Part shown: piece by piece, positions 5,400 to 13,443 of the stretch | How the letters are laid out: each line of letters opens with the position of its first letter | How positions within the stretch are numbered: position 1 is the stretch's first letter | Source: an uncultured Sphingorhabdus sp. | GTDB lineage: Bacteria > Pseudomonadota > Alphaproteobacteria > Sphingomonadales > Sphingomonadaceae | Length of the DNA: 14,420 nucleotides | Assembly: GCA_937873665.1 (NCBI GenBank) | Contig: CALMYW010000415.1 | Location: forward strand, 1-14,420 | Direction: 5' to 3' | The notes under the pieces: model-generated | Database searches by the model: none | What the model saw: the letters and a program-made list of their open reading frames with translations, nothing else | Told to the model about the DNA's origin: nothing | Position numbers and translations under genes: made by a program

Positions 5400-6656
5400 T
5401 CACGCCCGTCCGCGCGGCAACAGTCGCTGGAGCGCGTTGGCCAGGTGATCGCAATCGGCCAGCAGGTTCGCCAGCGCAGGAGTGACGCGGATGCAGGCTC
5501 CGCCAGCCAGGCCGTTACGGACCACTGTAAACACGCCGAATTCGTCCAGCAGACGGGCGGCGAGCTTCCCGTGCCCTTCAGCCGAACTGTCGCCTTTGAT
5601 CCGGAACGAGGTGATTGCGCCGTAGAGGCGAGGATCCGGCGGCGTAAGAATGTCGATAGCGGGATGCCCCTCAAAGGGGGCGACCCAACGGTCTCGTAAC
5701 GCGCGCAGGCGTGTCACGCGCCGCGCTGCGCCTACGGCATCCTGAAAGGCGATGGCCGCCGGAAGGGTCAGGACAGCCGCGAAGTCGACGGTTCCTGTGT
5801 GAACTAGCGCGGCGATTCCGCTTTCGCGGAGTGGATCAGAGGCGGGATCGCGGGCAAACTCGCCATAGCGGCCGCGCCGGACGATCATCGCCCCTACGCC
5901 CAGCGGCGCCCCGATCCACTTGTGCAGGTTGACCCCGATGAAGTCCGCACCAAGGTCCGGCAGGCGGAAATCGAGCTGGCCCAGGCTGTGTGCGGCGTCG
6001 ACGATCACCTCGGCGCCGCGGCTGCGGGCCAGTGCCGTGATCTCCGCCACGGGTAGGACCAGGCCGCTGCGATGGCCGAGATGGGTCAGCAGCACCAGCC
6101 GGGTGCGGGGGTGGGCGTGCAGCGCCGCCTCATAGGCATCGATCAGTCCCTGATGCGTCGCTGGATGGGGCAGGGCGATGCGCACCACCTCCACTCCGCG
6201 CCTTGCTGCAAGCGACGCCATGCAATTCTGCATCGTGTCGTAATCGTGGTCCGCCAGGATCATGGCATCGCCCGAACGCAGGGCCTCGTAGCCGAGGATC
6301 AGCGCCTTGAGCGCCTCTGTGGCATTGCGGGTGAGCACGACTTCATCCGTCTCAACGCCCAGCAGCTTGGCGACCGCGCGGTGCGCGGTGCGCAGGTCTG
6401 CACCCATCGCCCGCCGCGCATAGAAGCTGGTGTCGCGATTGACCCGCTCGACCTGACGCAGATATTCCTGCCGCACCGGGCGGGCCATGGCACCCCAGTT
6501 TCCGTGTTCCAGCTGGATCACGCCGGGCGGCCGATCGTAGAGCGCGGCGATCCGCTCCCAATCGGCCTTGCGCGGCGTGTCAGCCAGGGCGGCGTGCGGC
6601 AGGATCCCGGCCACGGGTGCTGCTGCCGCCGCAGCCAGGATCTCGCGCCGCTTCAT
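5400..6656 (-). CDS. Class V PLP-dependent aminotransferase (isopenicillin-N epimerase-like), Tat-type signal
   Basis: This 418-residue fold-type I PLP enzyme belongs to the class V aminotransferase/cysteine desulfurase superfamily, which includes isopenicillin-N epimerase. The cofactor lysine is K246 in GVNLHKWIGAP. The PLP-ring aspartate and the following histidine are in VDAAHS (D220, H223). The phosphate-binding segment is TRNATEAL (about 109-116), and the C-terminal domain ends in the family's CIRVTPALANLLADCD-type segment. The N-terminus MKRREILAAAAAAPVAG looks like a twin-arginine signal (KRREIL) with a likely cut after ALA at 25, so the folded holoenzyme would be exported to the periplasm. 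The start at 6656 lies 14 bases after the stop of the TonB-dependent receptor, so the two are probably cotranscribed. The substrate may be an amino acid, amine or peptide-derived compound brought in by the receptor. Epimerase, lyase and transaminase activities cannot be told apart from sequence. Confidence 0.9.
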   Translation of the reverse strand: MKRREILAAAAAAPVAGILPHAALADTPRKADWERIAALYDRPPGVIQLEHGNWGAMARPVRQEYLRQVERVNRDTSFYARRAMGADLRTAHRAVAKLLGVETDEVVLTRNATEALKALILGYEALRSGDAMILADHDYDTMQNCMASLAARRGVEVVRIALPHPATHQGLIDAYEAALHAHPRTRLVLLTHLGHRSGLVLPVAEITALARSRGAEVIVDAAHSLGQLDFRLPDLGADFIGVNLHKWIGAPLGVGAMIVRRGRYGEFARDPASDPLRESGIAALVHTGTVDFAAVLTLPAAIAFQDAVGAARRVTRLRALRDRWVAPFEGHPAIDILTPPDPRLYGAITSFRIKGDSSAEGHGKLAARLLDEFGVFTVVRNGLAGGACIRVTPALANLLADCDHLANALQRLLPRGRA

Positions 6657-6670
6657 CCCGAGCCCGCCGC

Positions 6671-9067
6671 TCAGAACCGGATGTCAAGGCGGGCGTAATA
6701 TTGGCCGCCGTCGGTGTCATAGGGGGCGTTGCGCGAATAGATCAGCCCGCGCACCGCCTGGTTGGTGGCCTCGTCCGGATAGGTGCCGAACAGGTTCTCG
6801 GCGCCGATCTTGACCGACAGGTTGCCGCCCAGCTTGCCCGCAACCGCCGCGTCGAACAGCGCCATGCCGCCGAAACGCTGGAACAGTTCGCCCGTCGCAT
6901 TGCCGCTGACGTCCGTCCACGCGTCGTAGAAGCGACCGCGCACCATCAGGTCGACTGGGCCCACGGCATAGGCGAGCGTGCCGGTTGCGTTGTGTTCGGG
7001 CAGGCGCTCCTGGAAGATCCGGGTCTGGGTGGTGTTGGCGATGGCCGCGGTCAGGCCGCTGCGCACCCGCGTCTGGTTATAGTTGTAGGCAAGCGTGGCG
7101 TTGAGCTGGCCCGGACCCACGTCGCGGCGCAGGTTGAACACCACGTCGACGCCGCGCGTGCGGGTGGCAAAGTCGTTGGTGAAATAGCGCACCGCAGTGA
7201 AGCGGTTAGGATTATCGAAGGCGGCGGGCACCGCGAAGGTGCGCGATTCCCCGAACCGGTCGTTCACGTCGATCTGGTATGCGTCGATGGTCACGCTCAC
7301 TCCGCCATCGGTGCGCCAGACAAGGCCAAGGGTCGCGCTTTTCGACTTTTCAGGTTGCAGCGGCTTGGCCCCGAGCGCGATCGCCAGCGGATCGCCCGGT
7401 GAAAGGCGCCCGGTGTTGAAGATCTGCATGGTGGTCGTGTCCAGACCCTGCGACACGCTGCGGCTGTTGGTCTGTCCCGGTGTCGGGGCGCGGAAGCCCG
7501 TTGCATAGGTGCCGCGCAGCGCCAGCCCGGCGACCGGTTCCACGCGCGCGGACAGCTTGTAGGTGAAGCTGTCGCCGAACGAGGAATAGCTTTCATAGCG
7601 GCCCGCCGCGCCGAGCGTCAGGATGGGCGCGGCCTTCCATTCAAGGTCGAGATAGCCTGCGTTGCTGGTCTGCTTGAAGGTACCTGCCTGCAGCGGCCCG
7701 AAGCCCGGAAAGCCGTTGGAATTGGGCGCCAGCCCGGTCGCCGCACCGGGGCCGACCGCCCAGGATGCCGGATCGCCCATGCCGACCTTGTAGGTTTCCT
7801 CGCGCCGCTCATACCCGAAAGCGGCGTTGAGCGGTTCCGCTCCGCCGAGGTCGATCCGGTAGACCATGTCGGCATTGAGCGTCAATTCCCGCTGCTCCAG
7901 CTGGCCGATGTAGAACGCCAGCGGGCTTTGCGGTCCGAGCGAGGCGTTGAGGCTCTCGGTCATGTCATAGTCGATCGTGCTGCGCCCGAAAGCGGCCGAC
8001 AGGTCATAGGTCAGCGCTTCGCTCAGCGCTCCTCTGAGGCCGCCGTTGGTCTGAAGGTCGTTGTAGTGGGTGGCGAAGCGCGGGGTGAAGCCGGTGGGAT
8101 AGACCGTGCGGAACGAGAAGCCGGGAAAGGCGCTGGAGGCGTTGAACACGCTGCCGGTCGTTGCCGGGTTGCGCCAGTTGAAGTCGGTCACGCCTTCGCC
8201 CTGCTGGGCGATGGCGAAGGCATGGAATTCGGCCTTGGGGGCCAGTTCAAAGCGCAGGCTGGCCGATCCCTTGATCGATTCGAGGTCAGGCTGGCCCCAG
8301 CGCTGGACCGGATTAGGCACGGCAAGCGTTGGATTGGCTGCCTGAAAAGCAATCGCATCGGGCCGCTGGCGGGTGCGCGAGGTGGCGTTCTGCTTGTTCC
8401 ATTCGCCAGTGAAGGAAAGGAAGCCGCGATCCCCCAGGCGCGCGCCGCCGCGCAGGCCGACCAGGTATTCGGTGCCATCGCCCGCGTAGTAGCGGGACAC
8501 CTGGCTCACCGCGTGCATGCCGGGCTTTTCGTCGAGGATGATGTTGAGCACCCCCGCAATCGCGTCCGACCCGTACTGGGCCGACGCACCGTCGCGCAGC
8601 ACTTCGATTTGGCCGACCGCAAGGTTCGGAATGCCCGCAAGGTCGGGCGCCTGCGCGCCGCGCGAGCCGAGCAGCGCCGAGCGGTGGAAGCGGCGTCCGT
8701 TGACCAGCACCAGCGTATGGTCCGCCGAGAGCGCCCGCAGCGTCGCCGGGCGGACGAAGGCCTGGCCATCGGCGGCGGGCAGGCGCTGGACGTTGAACGA
8801 GGGCAGCAATTGCGCCAGCCGGTCGTTGAGATCGCCCGAGACGCTCGATGCCACCAGATCCTGCGACAGGACGTCAACGGGTGCCATGGCATCGAACTGG
8901 GTGCGGGTCGCCTCGCGCGTGCCAGTGACGATGATGGCTTCGGACCCGTCGGCTTCGTTGGCATTGGCGTCAGCCGCAGTGTCAGAAGTGGATGCTTCAG
9001 CGGCGAAGGCCGGAGCCGACAGCGAAAAGGCAATGGCGATGGCGGACGCGAGATTAGATTTCTTCAT
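6671..9067 (-). CDS. TonB-dependent outer-membrane receptor, complete
   Basis: This is an outer-membrane gated channel of 798 residues. The start at 9067 is chosen over the upstream in-frame ATG at 9160. AAGGGG precedes it at good spacing, and translation begins with a clean signal peptide, MKKSNLASAIAIAFSLSAPA, with a cut near AFAA. A TonB box (IIVTG) is at about 45-49. The plug domain holds TLVLVNGRRFHRS (about 118-130) and the conserved VLRDGASAQYGSDAIAGVLN block (about 156-175). The rest is a 22-strand type barrel ending in YYARLDIRF, with the terminal phenylalanine recognised by the BAM machinery. The plug block places it in the broad receptor group often found beside catabolic enzymes rather than in classic siderophore receptors, but the ligand is not known. 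It is followed directly by the exported PLP enzyme. The upstream region has repeated TGCGAG motifs that may be regulatory. Confidence 0.95.
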   Translation of the reverse strand: MKKSNLASAIAIAFSLSAPAFAAEASTSDTAADANANEADGSEAIIVTGTREATRTQFDAMAPVDVLSQDLVASSVSGDLNDRLAQLLPSFNVQRLPAADGQAFVRPATLRALSADHTLVLVNGRRFHRSALLGSRGAQAPDLAGIPNLAVGQIEVLRDGASAQYGSDAIAGVLNIILDEKPGMHAVSQVSRYYAGDGTEYLVGLRGGARLGDRGFLSFTGEWNKQNATSRTRQRPDAIAFQAANPTLAVPNPVQRWGQPDLESIKGSASLRFELAPKAEFHAFAIAQQGEGVTDFNWRNPATTGSVFNASSAFPGFSFRTVYPTGFTPRFATHYNDLQTNGGLRGALSEALTYDLSAAFGRSTIDYDMTESLNASLGPQSPLAFYIGQLEQRELTLNADMVYRIDLGGAEPLNAAFGYERREETYKVGMGDPASWAVGPGAATGLAPNSNGFPGFGPLQAGTFKQTSNAGYLDLEWKAAPILTLGAAGRYESYSSFGDSFTYKLSARVEPVAGLALRGTYATGFRAPTPGQTNSRSVSQGLDTTTMQIFNTGRLSPGDPLAIALGAKPLQPEKSKSATLGLVWRTDGGVSVTIDAYQIDVNDRFGESRTFAVPAAFDNPNRFTAVRYFTNDFATRTRGVDVVFNLRRDVGPGQLNATLAYNYNQTRVRSGLTAAIANTTQTRIFQERLPEHNATGTLAYAVGPVDLMVRGRFYDAWTDVSGNATGELFQRFGGMALFDAAVAGKLGGNLSVKIGAENLFGTYPDEATNQAVRGLIYSRNAPYDTDGGQYYARLDIRF

Positions 9068-9091
9068 GATACCCCTTGGCCCCTGTTTTGC

Positions 9092-9172
9092 TGCAACTGC
9101 GAGCAATGCGAGTGGCCAGGAGTTGGCAGGCGAACGTTGCAGTTGTGCGTCTCGAATCATCGCAAATGCGAG
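9092..9172 (-). promoter_or_regulatory. Repeat-rich upstream region of TonB-dependent receptor
   Basis: Three copies of TGCGAG (9098-9103, 9107-9112, 9167-9172) and the near-palindrome TCGCA-AA-TGCGA (9160-9171) lie upstream of the receptor start. CTCGAATCATCGCAAATGCG (9151-9170) looks like an imperfect alphaproteobacterial Fur-type box (minus strand TTGCGATGATTCG). TGCAACTGC (9092-9100) and GCAGTTG (9139-9145) also form an inverted pair. An iron-responsive or other operator is inferred from symmetry and position only. Confidence 0.3.
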
Positions 9173-9243
9173 CTTGTCATTGGGCTATCTTTAGAAGCTA
9201 GGCTGCGCGATGAGTCGTCGTCGGCCAATGATATGCTGCAACG

Positions 9244-9270
9244 CACCCTAAGCTGGTGCAGTTCAGGGTG
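9244..9270 (-). terminator. Hairpin after virB11, possible operon terminator
   Basis: On the minus strand CACCCTGA pairs with TTAGGGTG over eight positions including one G-T pair, with an inner CTG/CAG stem around a CAC loop. It starts 17 bases after the virB11 stop codon, where a terminator for the secretion operon would be expected. No T-run follows, so it may stall or protect the transcript end rather than terminate alone. Confidence 0.4.
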
Positions 9271-9286
9271 GCACCTTGCTGTGTTT

Positions 9287-10294
9287 CTAAAGCGACTTAG
9301 CCTCGGCGATGGCGGCTATGCCGCGCTTGCCGTCGATCCGGTCCAGCTGAACGACGATGTCAATCACAGACGCGGCATATTCCAGCGTTTCCGATCGGGT
9401 CAGGCCGATGCCGGTCTGCATCGCCATTAGCGCGATCTGCTCAAGCGCACCGCGCGGCGTGTTGGCATGGACGGTGGAGAAGGAACCCGGGTGGCCGGTA
9501 TTGATCGCGCGCAGGAAGCTGATCGTTTCCGCACCGCGCAATTCACCCAGCACGATCCGGTCGGGCCGCAGACGCAGGGCAGCCTGCAGCAAGTCTGCAG
9601 AGGTTACACGAGCCTCGCCGAGCTCCCCTTTGACCGCGATAAGGCCGACCCCGTTAGCTCCAGGAAGTCGCAGTTCAGCCGTGTCTTCGACCAAGACGAC
9701 TCGCTCGTGCTGCGGAATCTCGTGCAGCATGGCATTGAGGAAAGTGGTCTTCCCGGTGGATGTGCCGCCCGAAATGAGGATTGTCCGGCGAAGTCGAATC
9801 GCCTCGCGCAGGAAGGCGATCGGCTCTGCCTGGGGGTCGGGCAGGGCAGGTTCCATGCGCGGTGCGATCGGCCCTCGATCGTAGGCGTCGAGAGGCAGGT
9901 CGAGCAGACGGTGACGGCGGATCGCCATTGCCCAGTGGCGCCGGGTGGCCGGCGGGCCGCACAACTGGATTCGCGCGCCATCGGGCAGGGTCGCGGCGAG
10001 CAGCGGATGTTCGCGGTTGATGCCCTGATGACTGATGCGCGCAACCTGCTCGGCCAGTCGCTGAAGCAGCTGGTCGGTCAGTTCGGGCAGGGCCACGCGC
10101 TGCATGCCGGGCTGGGCGGCATCTTCGATCCACAACTCACCCGGACCGTTGACCAGGATTTCGGTCACCGTCTCGCGATCAAGCCACGGCCGGAACGGGA
10201 CGAGATAGGCGTCGAGATAGACGCTGCGTGCAGGGGGAGTCAGTTCCTGCGCTGCCGTCTGCTGCGCCGTCAGGCGATGAAGGCCCGCGTTCAC
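9287..10294 (-). CDS. virB11: Type IV secretion ATPase VirB11
   Basis: This hexameric cytoplasmic ATPase drives pilus assembly and substrate transfer at the base of the secretion channel. It has 335 residues, the normal family length. It shows Walker A GGTSTGKTT at 176-184 (K182), an acidic box VLVEDTAEL at 200-208, Walker B RIVLGELRGAE at 246-256 and the histidine box TGHPGSFSTVHA at 266-277. The N-terminal domain contains VTEILVNGPGELWIE. The start is GTG at 10294, overlapping the virB10 stop by four bases (GTGA), which implies translational coupling. It is the last gene of the operon, and a hairpin follows its stop. Confidence 0.96.
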   Translation of the reverse strand: MNAGLHRLTAQQTAAQELTPPARSVYLDAYLVPFRPWLDRETVTEILVNGPGELWIEDAAQPGMQRVALPELTDQLLQRLAEQVARISHQGINREHPLLAATLPDGARIQLCGPPATRRHWAMAIRRHRLLDLPLDAYDRGPIAPRMEPALPDPQAEPIAFLREAIRLRRTILISGGTSTGKTTFLNAMLHEIPQHERVVLVEDTAELRLPGANGVGLIAVKGELGEARVTSADLLQAALRLRPDRIVLGELRGAETISFLRAINTGHPGSFSTVHANTPRGALEQIALMAMQTGIGLTRSETLEYAASVIDIVVQLDRIDGKRGIAAIAEAKSL

Positions 10295-11421
10295 TGGGTC
10301 GTCACCTGCGAGAAATCGAGGTCGCGTGCGGTGAAGACGCGGATAGGTTGTCCCTGACGAACGCGGACCGTCGGTCCGATCTGGCCCGACTGGCCGACTG
10401 CCGCTGCCGCTGCTGATTGGCCACCGCTGGCAATGACCACCCCGGCATTGCCGCCGATCGCGGAAAGACCGCCGACGACCGACAGCAGCATCGCCGAACC
10501 GAAGCGCTCGAAGAAATGGGAATCGACCTTGCCCGCAAGTCCGGTTTCGCCGCCAAAGCCGATGGCCGGAGAGCCGATGTTCACCGATACACCATCGGGC
10601 CGGATCAGGCGTGTCCAGATCACATAGGCCCGCTTCTGCCCGGCCTGAAGCCCGCTCTTGTACTGACCGATCAGCCGGGAGGAACGCGGCACCAGCACCC
10701 GCGCACCGTCGAACGAGCGCACATCTGTCGAAACCACCGCGCGGACATAACCGGGAACGTCGGTATCGATTGCGGTTTCGAGCACCGCCGGAATCAGCGT
10801 GCCCTGGGTCACGGTCGTGCGTGGATCGAAGCTGGCACTGGCCGTGGCCGAGCTGCCACCGACGCCTCCCAACCGGCTGGCGAAATCCTCGTTCGAATTG
10901 CCGGTTGGACTGGCTGCGGGGCCGGCGCCCGGAACGGCAGGGGTGACCGGAGCGACCAGCGGAGCAGGAAGCGCGCTGGCATCAAACACGACGGTGGGAG
11001 AAGCAGCCGGGTTGCTGGCGGGTCCGGTCAACGCCTGCGTCTGAGGCGGCGCGGCCAGCACAGCCTGCTCGGGCGGCGCAGCGGGGGCATTCCCCGGCTG
11101 GGTGATCGCTTCAGGCGGCACAGCCGGAGCGGCCTCTGGCGGAGCAACCGGGGCTGGCGCCGGCTGCGCGCCCGGCGCAGGCGCCTGCCCGACCTGCCCG
11201 TTGCGCGCGGCATCCATGCTCCACAATGTCACGGCGCCCAGCAACCCGACCAGACCTGCCCCGAGCGCCAGACCGAGACCTTCACGGCCGGGCTTGCGCT
11301 GGGTGACGGCTGGAAGCACGTTGCGGGTGGCGAGGTCGATGATCTCGGCCCCAGCGCGCTCGCGCGGATCCTGATCGTTGGCTGGATCGGGACGCTCGGC
11401 AAGGCGGTTGTTGAGACGCAT
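10291..11421 (-). CDS. virB10: Type IV secretion core-complex protein VirB10
   Basis: VirB10 spans the inner membrane, periplasm and outer membrane and transmits ATP-driven changes to the outer-membrane pore. It has 376 residues. It has a short cytoplasmic N-terminus, one membrane segment at about 48-68 (LGLALGAGLVGLLGAVTLW) and a long proline- and alanine-rich linker at about 80-165. The conserved C-terminal TrbI/VirB10 domain starts at GTLIPAVLETAIDTDVPGYV (about 207-226) and continues with RLIGQYKSGLQAGQKRAYV and RLIRPDGVSVNIGSPA. DSHFFERFGSAMLLSVVGG (300-318) marks the antenna helix region. It ends QGQPIRVFTARDLDFS. The ATG at 11421 is chosen because it lies four bases after the virB9 stop with AAGGA just upstream. 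An earlier in-frame ATG at 11526 would overlap virB9 by 100 bases. Confidence 0.96.
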   Translation of the reverse strand: MRLNNRLAERPDPANDQDPRERAGAEIIDLATRNVLPAVTQRKPGREGLGLALGAGLVGLLGAVTLWSMDAARNGQVGQAPAPGAQPAPAPVAPPEAAPAVPPEAITQPGNAPAAPPEQAVLAAPPQTQALTGPASNPAASPTVVFDASALPAPLVAPVTPAVPGAGPAASPTGNSNEDFASRLGGVGGSSATASASFDPRTTVTQGTLIPAVLETAIDTDVPGYVRAVVSTDVRSFDGARVLVPRSSRLIGQYKSGLQAGQKRAYVIWTRLIRPDGVSVNIGSPAIGFGGETGLAGKVDSHFFERFGSAMLLSVVGGLSAIGGNAGVVIASGGQSAAAAAVGQSGQIGPTVRVRQGQPIRVFTARDLDFSQVTTQ

Positions 11422-11425
11422 TGGC

Positions 11426-12256
11426 TTATTGGTCCTTGGCTGGGGCTTTGACCAGGCCGGTGCCCGGCAAGGCCGGGTTCCCAGCGCGGGCCAGGGTTTC
11501 GGGGTTGCCGGGAGAGAGATTTTCAAGCGTCGCGGAGTCCTTGCCTGACCGCAGCACGATCAGGTCATGTGTGCCTTCGACCACGATGACATCTCCGCGC
11601 ACCGCGAAATTGACCGGTCCTTCTGCCCCAGATTCATTGCGGATCTGGATCGCCGGGATCGGTGTTTTCGCCGGCCAGGCCAGATAGGTCGCGTTGCCAT
11701 CATCATAGATCCGCGACGGCAACAGGGCGCTCTTTCCCTTCATCTTCCACGCGAAATTCAGGTTGGCAGGATCGACGGGGCGCTCCTCCTGCGAGGCTGA
11801 CGCGGCCTGGCTTTCTTCCAGAGTAAGCGCGCTTGCCGCAAGTTGGGTGGAGGTGTCCGGCTTCTCCTCCTCCGGATAGGTGAAGCGCAGGACATAGACC
11901 GGCAGGCCCTGCGCTGCGGCGACCAGATCGAAAAAGTAGGTGCGGCGATCGGTGACCACGGTCATGTTGGTCCGCGCCTTGGCCGCCAGCGGTTTCACGA
12001 ATAGCAAGTTGGCCCGCTTGTTCGGCGTGACCTGCCAGCTGGTCGAATCGCCAATGGCGACATTCTCGATGTGCTCGTCTTCGGCGAAGGCGATGGTTGC
12101 CTGAACGCCGGTGCGGCCGTCGATCCGCACGACTTCATCGGGATTGAACAGACGCGTAGCCAGGCGCGCGTCAGCGCCTTGGGCCGGCACGCTTGCCAGC
12201 AGGGCAAGGCCAAGGATTGCGCTTGGCGCTGCTCGGTGCAGCAGAGGGCGGATCAT
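11426..12256 (-). CDS. virB9: Type IV secretion core-complex protein VirB9
   Basis: VirB9 forms the outer-membrane-proximal ring of the core complex with VirB10 and, where present, VirB7. It has 276 residues, with a signal peptide to about residue 26 (LALLASVPAQG). The N-terminal VirB9/CagX domain reads TRLFNPDEVVRIDGRTGVQA, IENVAIGDSTSWQVTPNK, NLLFVKPL and TNMTVVTDRRTYFF. A linker rich in Ser, Ala and Glu (about 134-160) is followed by the C-terminal domain from NFAWKMKG (about 167) with PSRIYDDGNATYLAW and GDVIVVEGTHDLIVLRSG. It has no lipobox, and no mature cysteine is apparent that would bond a VirB7 partner. The start overlaps the virB6 stop by four bases (ATGA). Confidence 0.95.
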   Translation of the reverse strand: MIRPLLHRAAPSAILGLALLASVPAQGADARLATRLFNPDEVVRIDGRTGVQATIAFAEDEHIENVAIGDSTSWQVTPNKRANLLFVKPLAAKARTNMTVVTDRRTYFFDLVAAAQGLPVYVLRFTYPEEEKPDTSTQLAASALTLEESQAASASQEERPVDPANLNFAWKMKGKSALLPSRIYDDGNATYLAWPAKTPIPAIQIRNESGAEGPVNFAVRGDVIVVEGTHDLIVLRSGKDSATLENLSPGNPETLARAGNPALPGTGLVKAPAKDQ

Positions 12257-13443
12257 CGAAGCATCTCCCGGGGATTGCGGGGCTGGGTTTGGAACCGGCT
12301 GCCAATGCCGCTGGCCCGGCGGGCACGGAGGGCAGGCAAGGCGGGGGCAGCTTGCGCGGCAGCGGTGACGATTTCGGTCCGGCTTGTTCGCACCGCTGAC
12401 ACGGAAGAAGCGTCAGTGGCCGGTTCCGCTGCGGGCGTCATGGTTTGGGCGAAGGCGACCGCGCTCCGACGTCCTCCTGTGTTGGTGATTGCCGCCGCCT
12501 GATCCTGAGGAAGAACCGTTACGGCGCCAGCGGCTTGAGCGGCGCTGCCGGACCTCGAGATTTCGGGGCTTGCCAGGCCGAATACCTGCCATCCTGACAC
12601 CATCGAAGCCGTTACCCGCATGATCATGGTCATCAGCGCGATATGGACCGCCGCGATCAGGAACAGCGCCATCGCCGCTCGCCCGTCGATCTGGCCTTCG
12701 CCGGATCGCAGCGCGCCAATCACCGGGACCAGCAGTTCCATCACGATGCCGCCGCCGGTAACGACGAACAGCGGGGTGGTCGCGGTCAGCACGACCGCGC
12801 GAAGCCAGCCGGCGGTGAGCCCGCGCGTGCCGGAAAACAGGGCAAAGACAACAAAGACGGGACCCACTGCCAGCAGGACTGCCAAAGCGATCCGCGCCGT
12901 TACCAGGATGCCCACGGTGCCAAGCAGCAACAGCAGCGCACCCAGCCACATGACGTTGGCGGGGGTGAAACTGCCAGAAGTTGCCCCGGAACTCGCACCC
13001 TGGGCGCTCTGGCCGCTGCTCGTCGCGACTTCGGCAATGGCCGCGAAAACGATGTCGATCCGATCGGCGAAGATCTGCGTGGCAGAGCCCCGCGCGCCGG
13101 TCAGGACGCTGGCGATCTGGTCAGGCGCGCCGATCGCAAGGTTCCAGACGACGCTCTGGTAGGCGATCCAGCTGGTCGCGAAAGTAAGCACCAGACCCAG
13201 GGTCATCATTCGCGGGGTCAGCGCAGATATGCCGAGCCGGCTGCGGCCGGTGAGCAGCGAGATTGCGAAGAAGGCTATATAGAGAGTGAGCAGGCCGGTC
13301 AGGGCCGGCACCAGTGCGCCATTGCCCCCGAACAGGCGGCCAAAGGCGGCTGCGGTCGTCTCGTTTGCCAGGCAATCGACCGCGCGCAGCGCCGGTGCGA
13401 CGCCAGACGAGGCATTGGCTGCGAGTTCGGCGCAGGTGCTCAT
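12253..13443 (-). CDS. virB6: Type IV secretion inner-membrane protein VirB6
   Basis: VirB6 is the polytopic inner-membrane channel subunit that contacts substrate DNA or protein. It has 396 residues and about six hydrophobic segments at roughly 43-64, 79-100, 163-183, 184-205, 215-245 and 257-276. Between the second and third segments there is a Ser/Gly/Ala-rich periplasmic loop (about 140-160). The last hundred residues (about 295-396) form a hydrophilic Ala/Ser/Arg-rich tail with no membrane segment, longer than in a basic VirB6 of about 300 residues. The ATG at 13443 overlaps the virB4 stop by four bases (ATGA) and starts MSTCAELA. An upstream ATG at 13461 is less likely. Assignment rests on topology and operon position more than on motif matches. 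Confidence 0.85.
   Translation of the reverse strand: MSTCAELAANASSGVAPALRAVDCLANETTAAAFGRLFGGNGALVPALTGLLTLYIAFFAISLLTGRSRLGISALTPRMMTLGLVLTFATSWIAYQSVVWNLAIGAPDQIASVLTGARGSATQIFADRIDIVFAAIAEVATSSGQSAQGASSGATSGSFTPANVMWLGALLLLLGTVGILVTARIALAVLLAVGPVFVVFALFSGTRGLTAGWLRAVVLTATTPLFVVTGGGIVMELLVPVIGALRSGEGQIDGRAAMALFLIAAVHIALMTMIMRVTASMVSGWQVFGLASPEISRSGSAAQAAGAVTVLPQDQAAAITNTGGRRSAVAFAQTMTPAAEPATDASSVSAVRTSRTEIVTAAAQAAPALPALRARRASGIGSRFQTQPRNPREMLR

Noticed and set aside
7928..9430. 500-codon open frame on the plus strand
   Set aside because: It lies antisense to the complete receptor gene and its upstream region. It is rich in Arg, Gly and Ala, has no recognisable domain, and is typical of high-GC antisense frames.
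9467..11451. Long plus-strand frames opposite virB11 and virB10
   Set aside because: They are antisense shadows of genes with clear Walker and VirB10 motifs.
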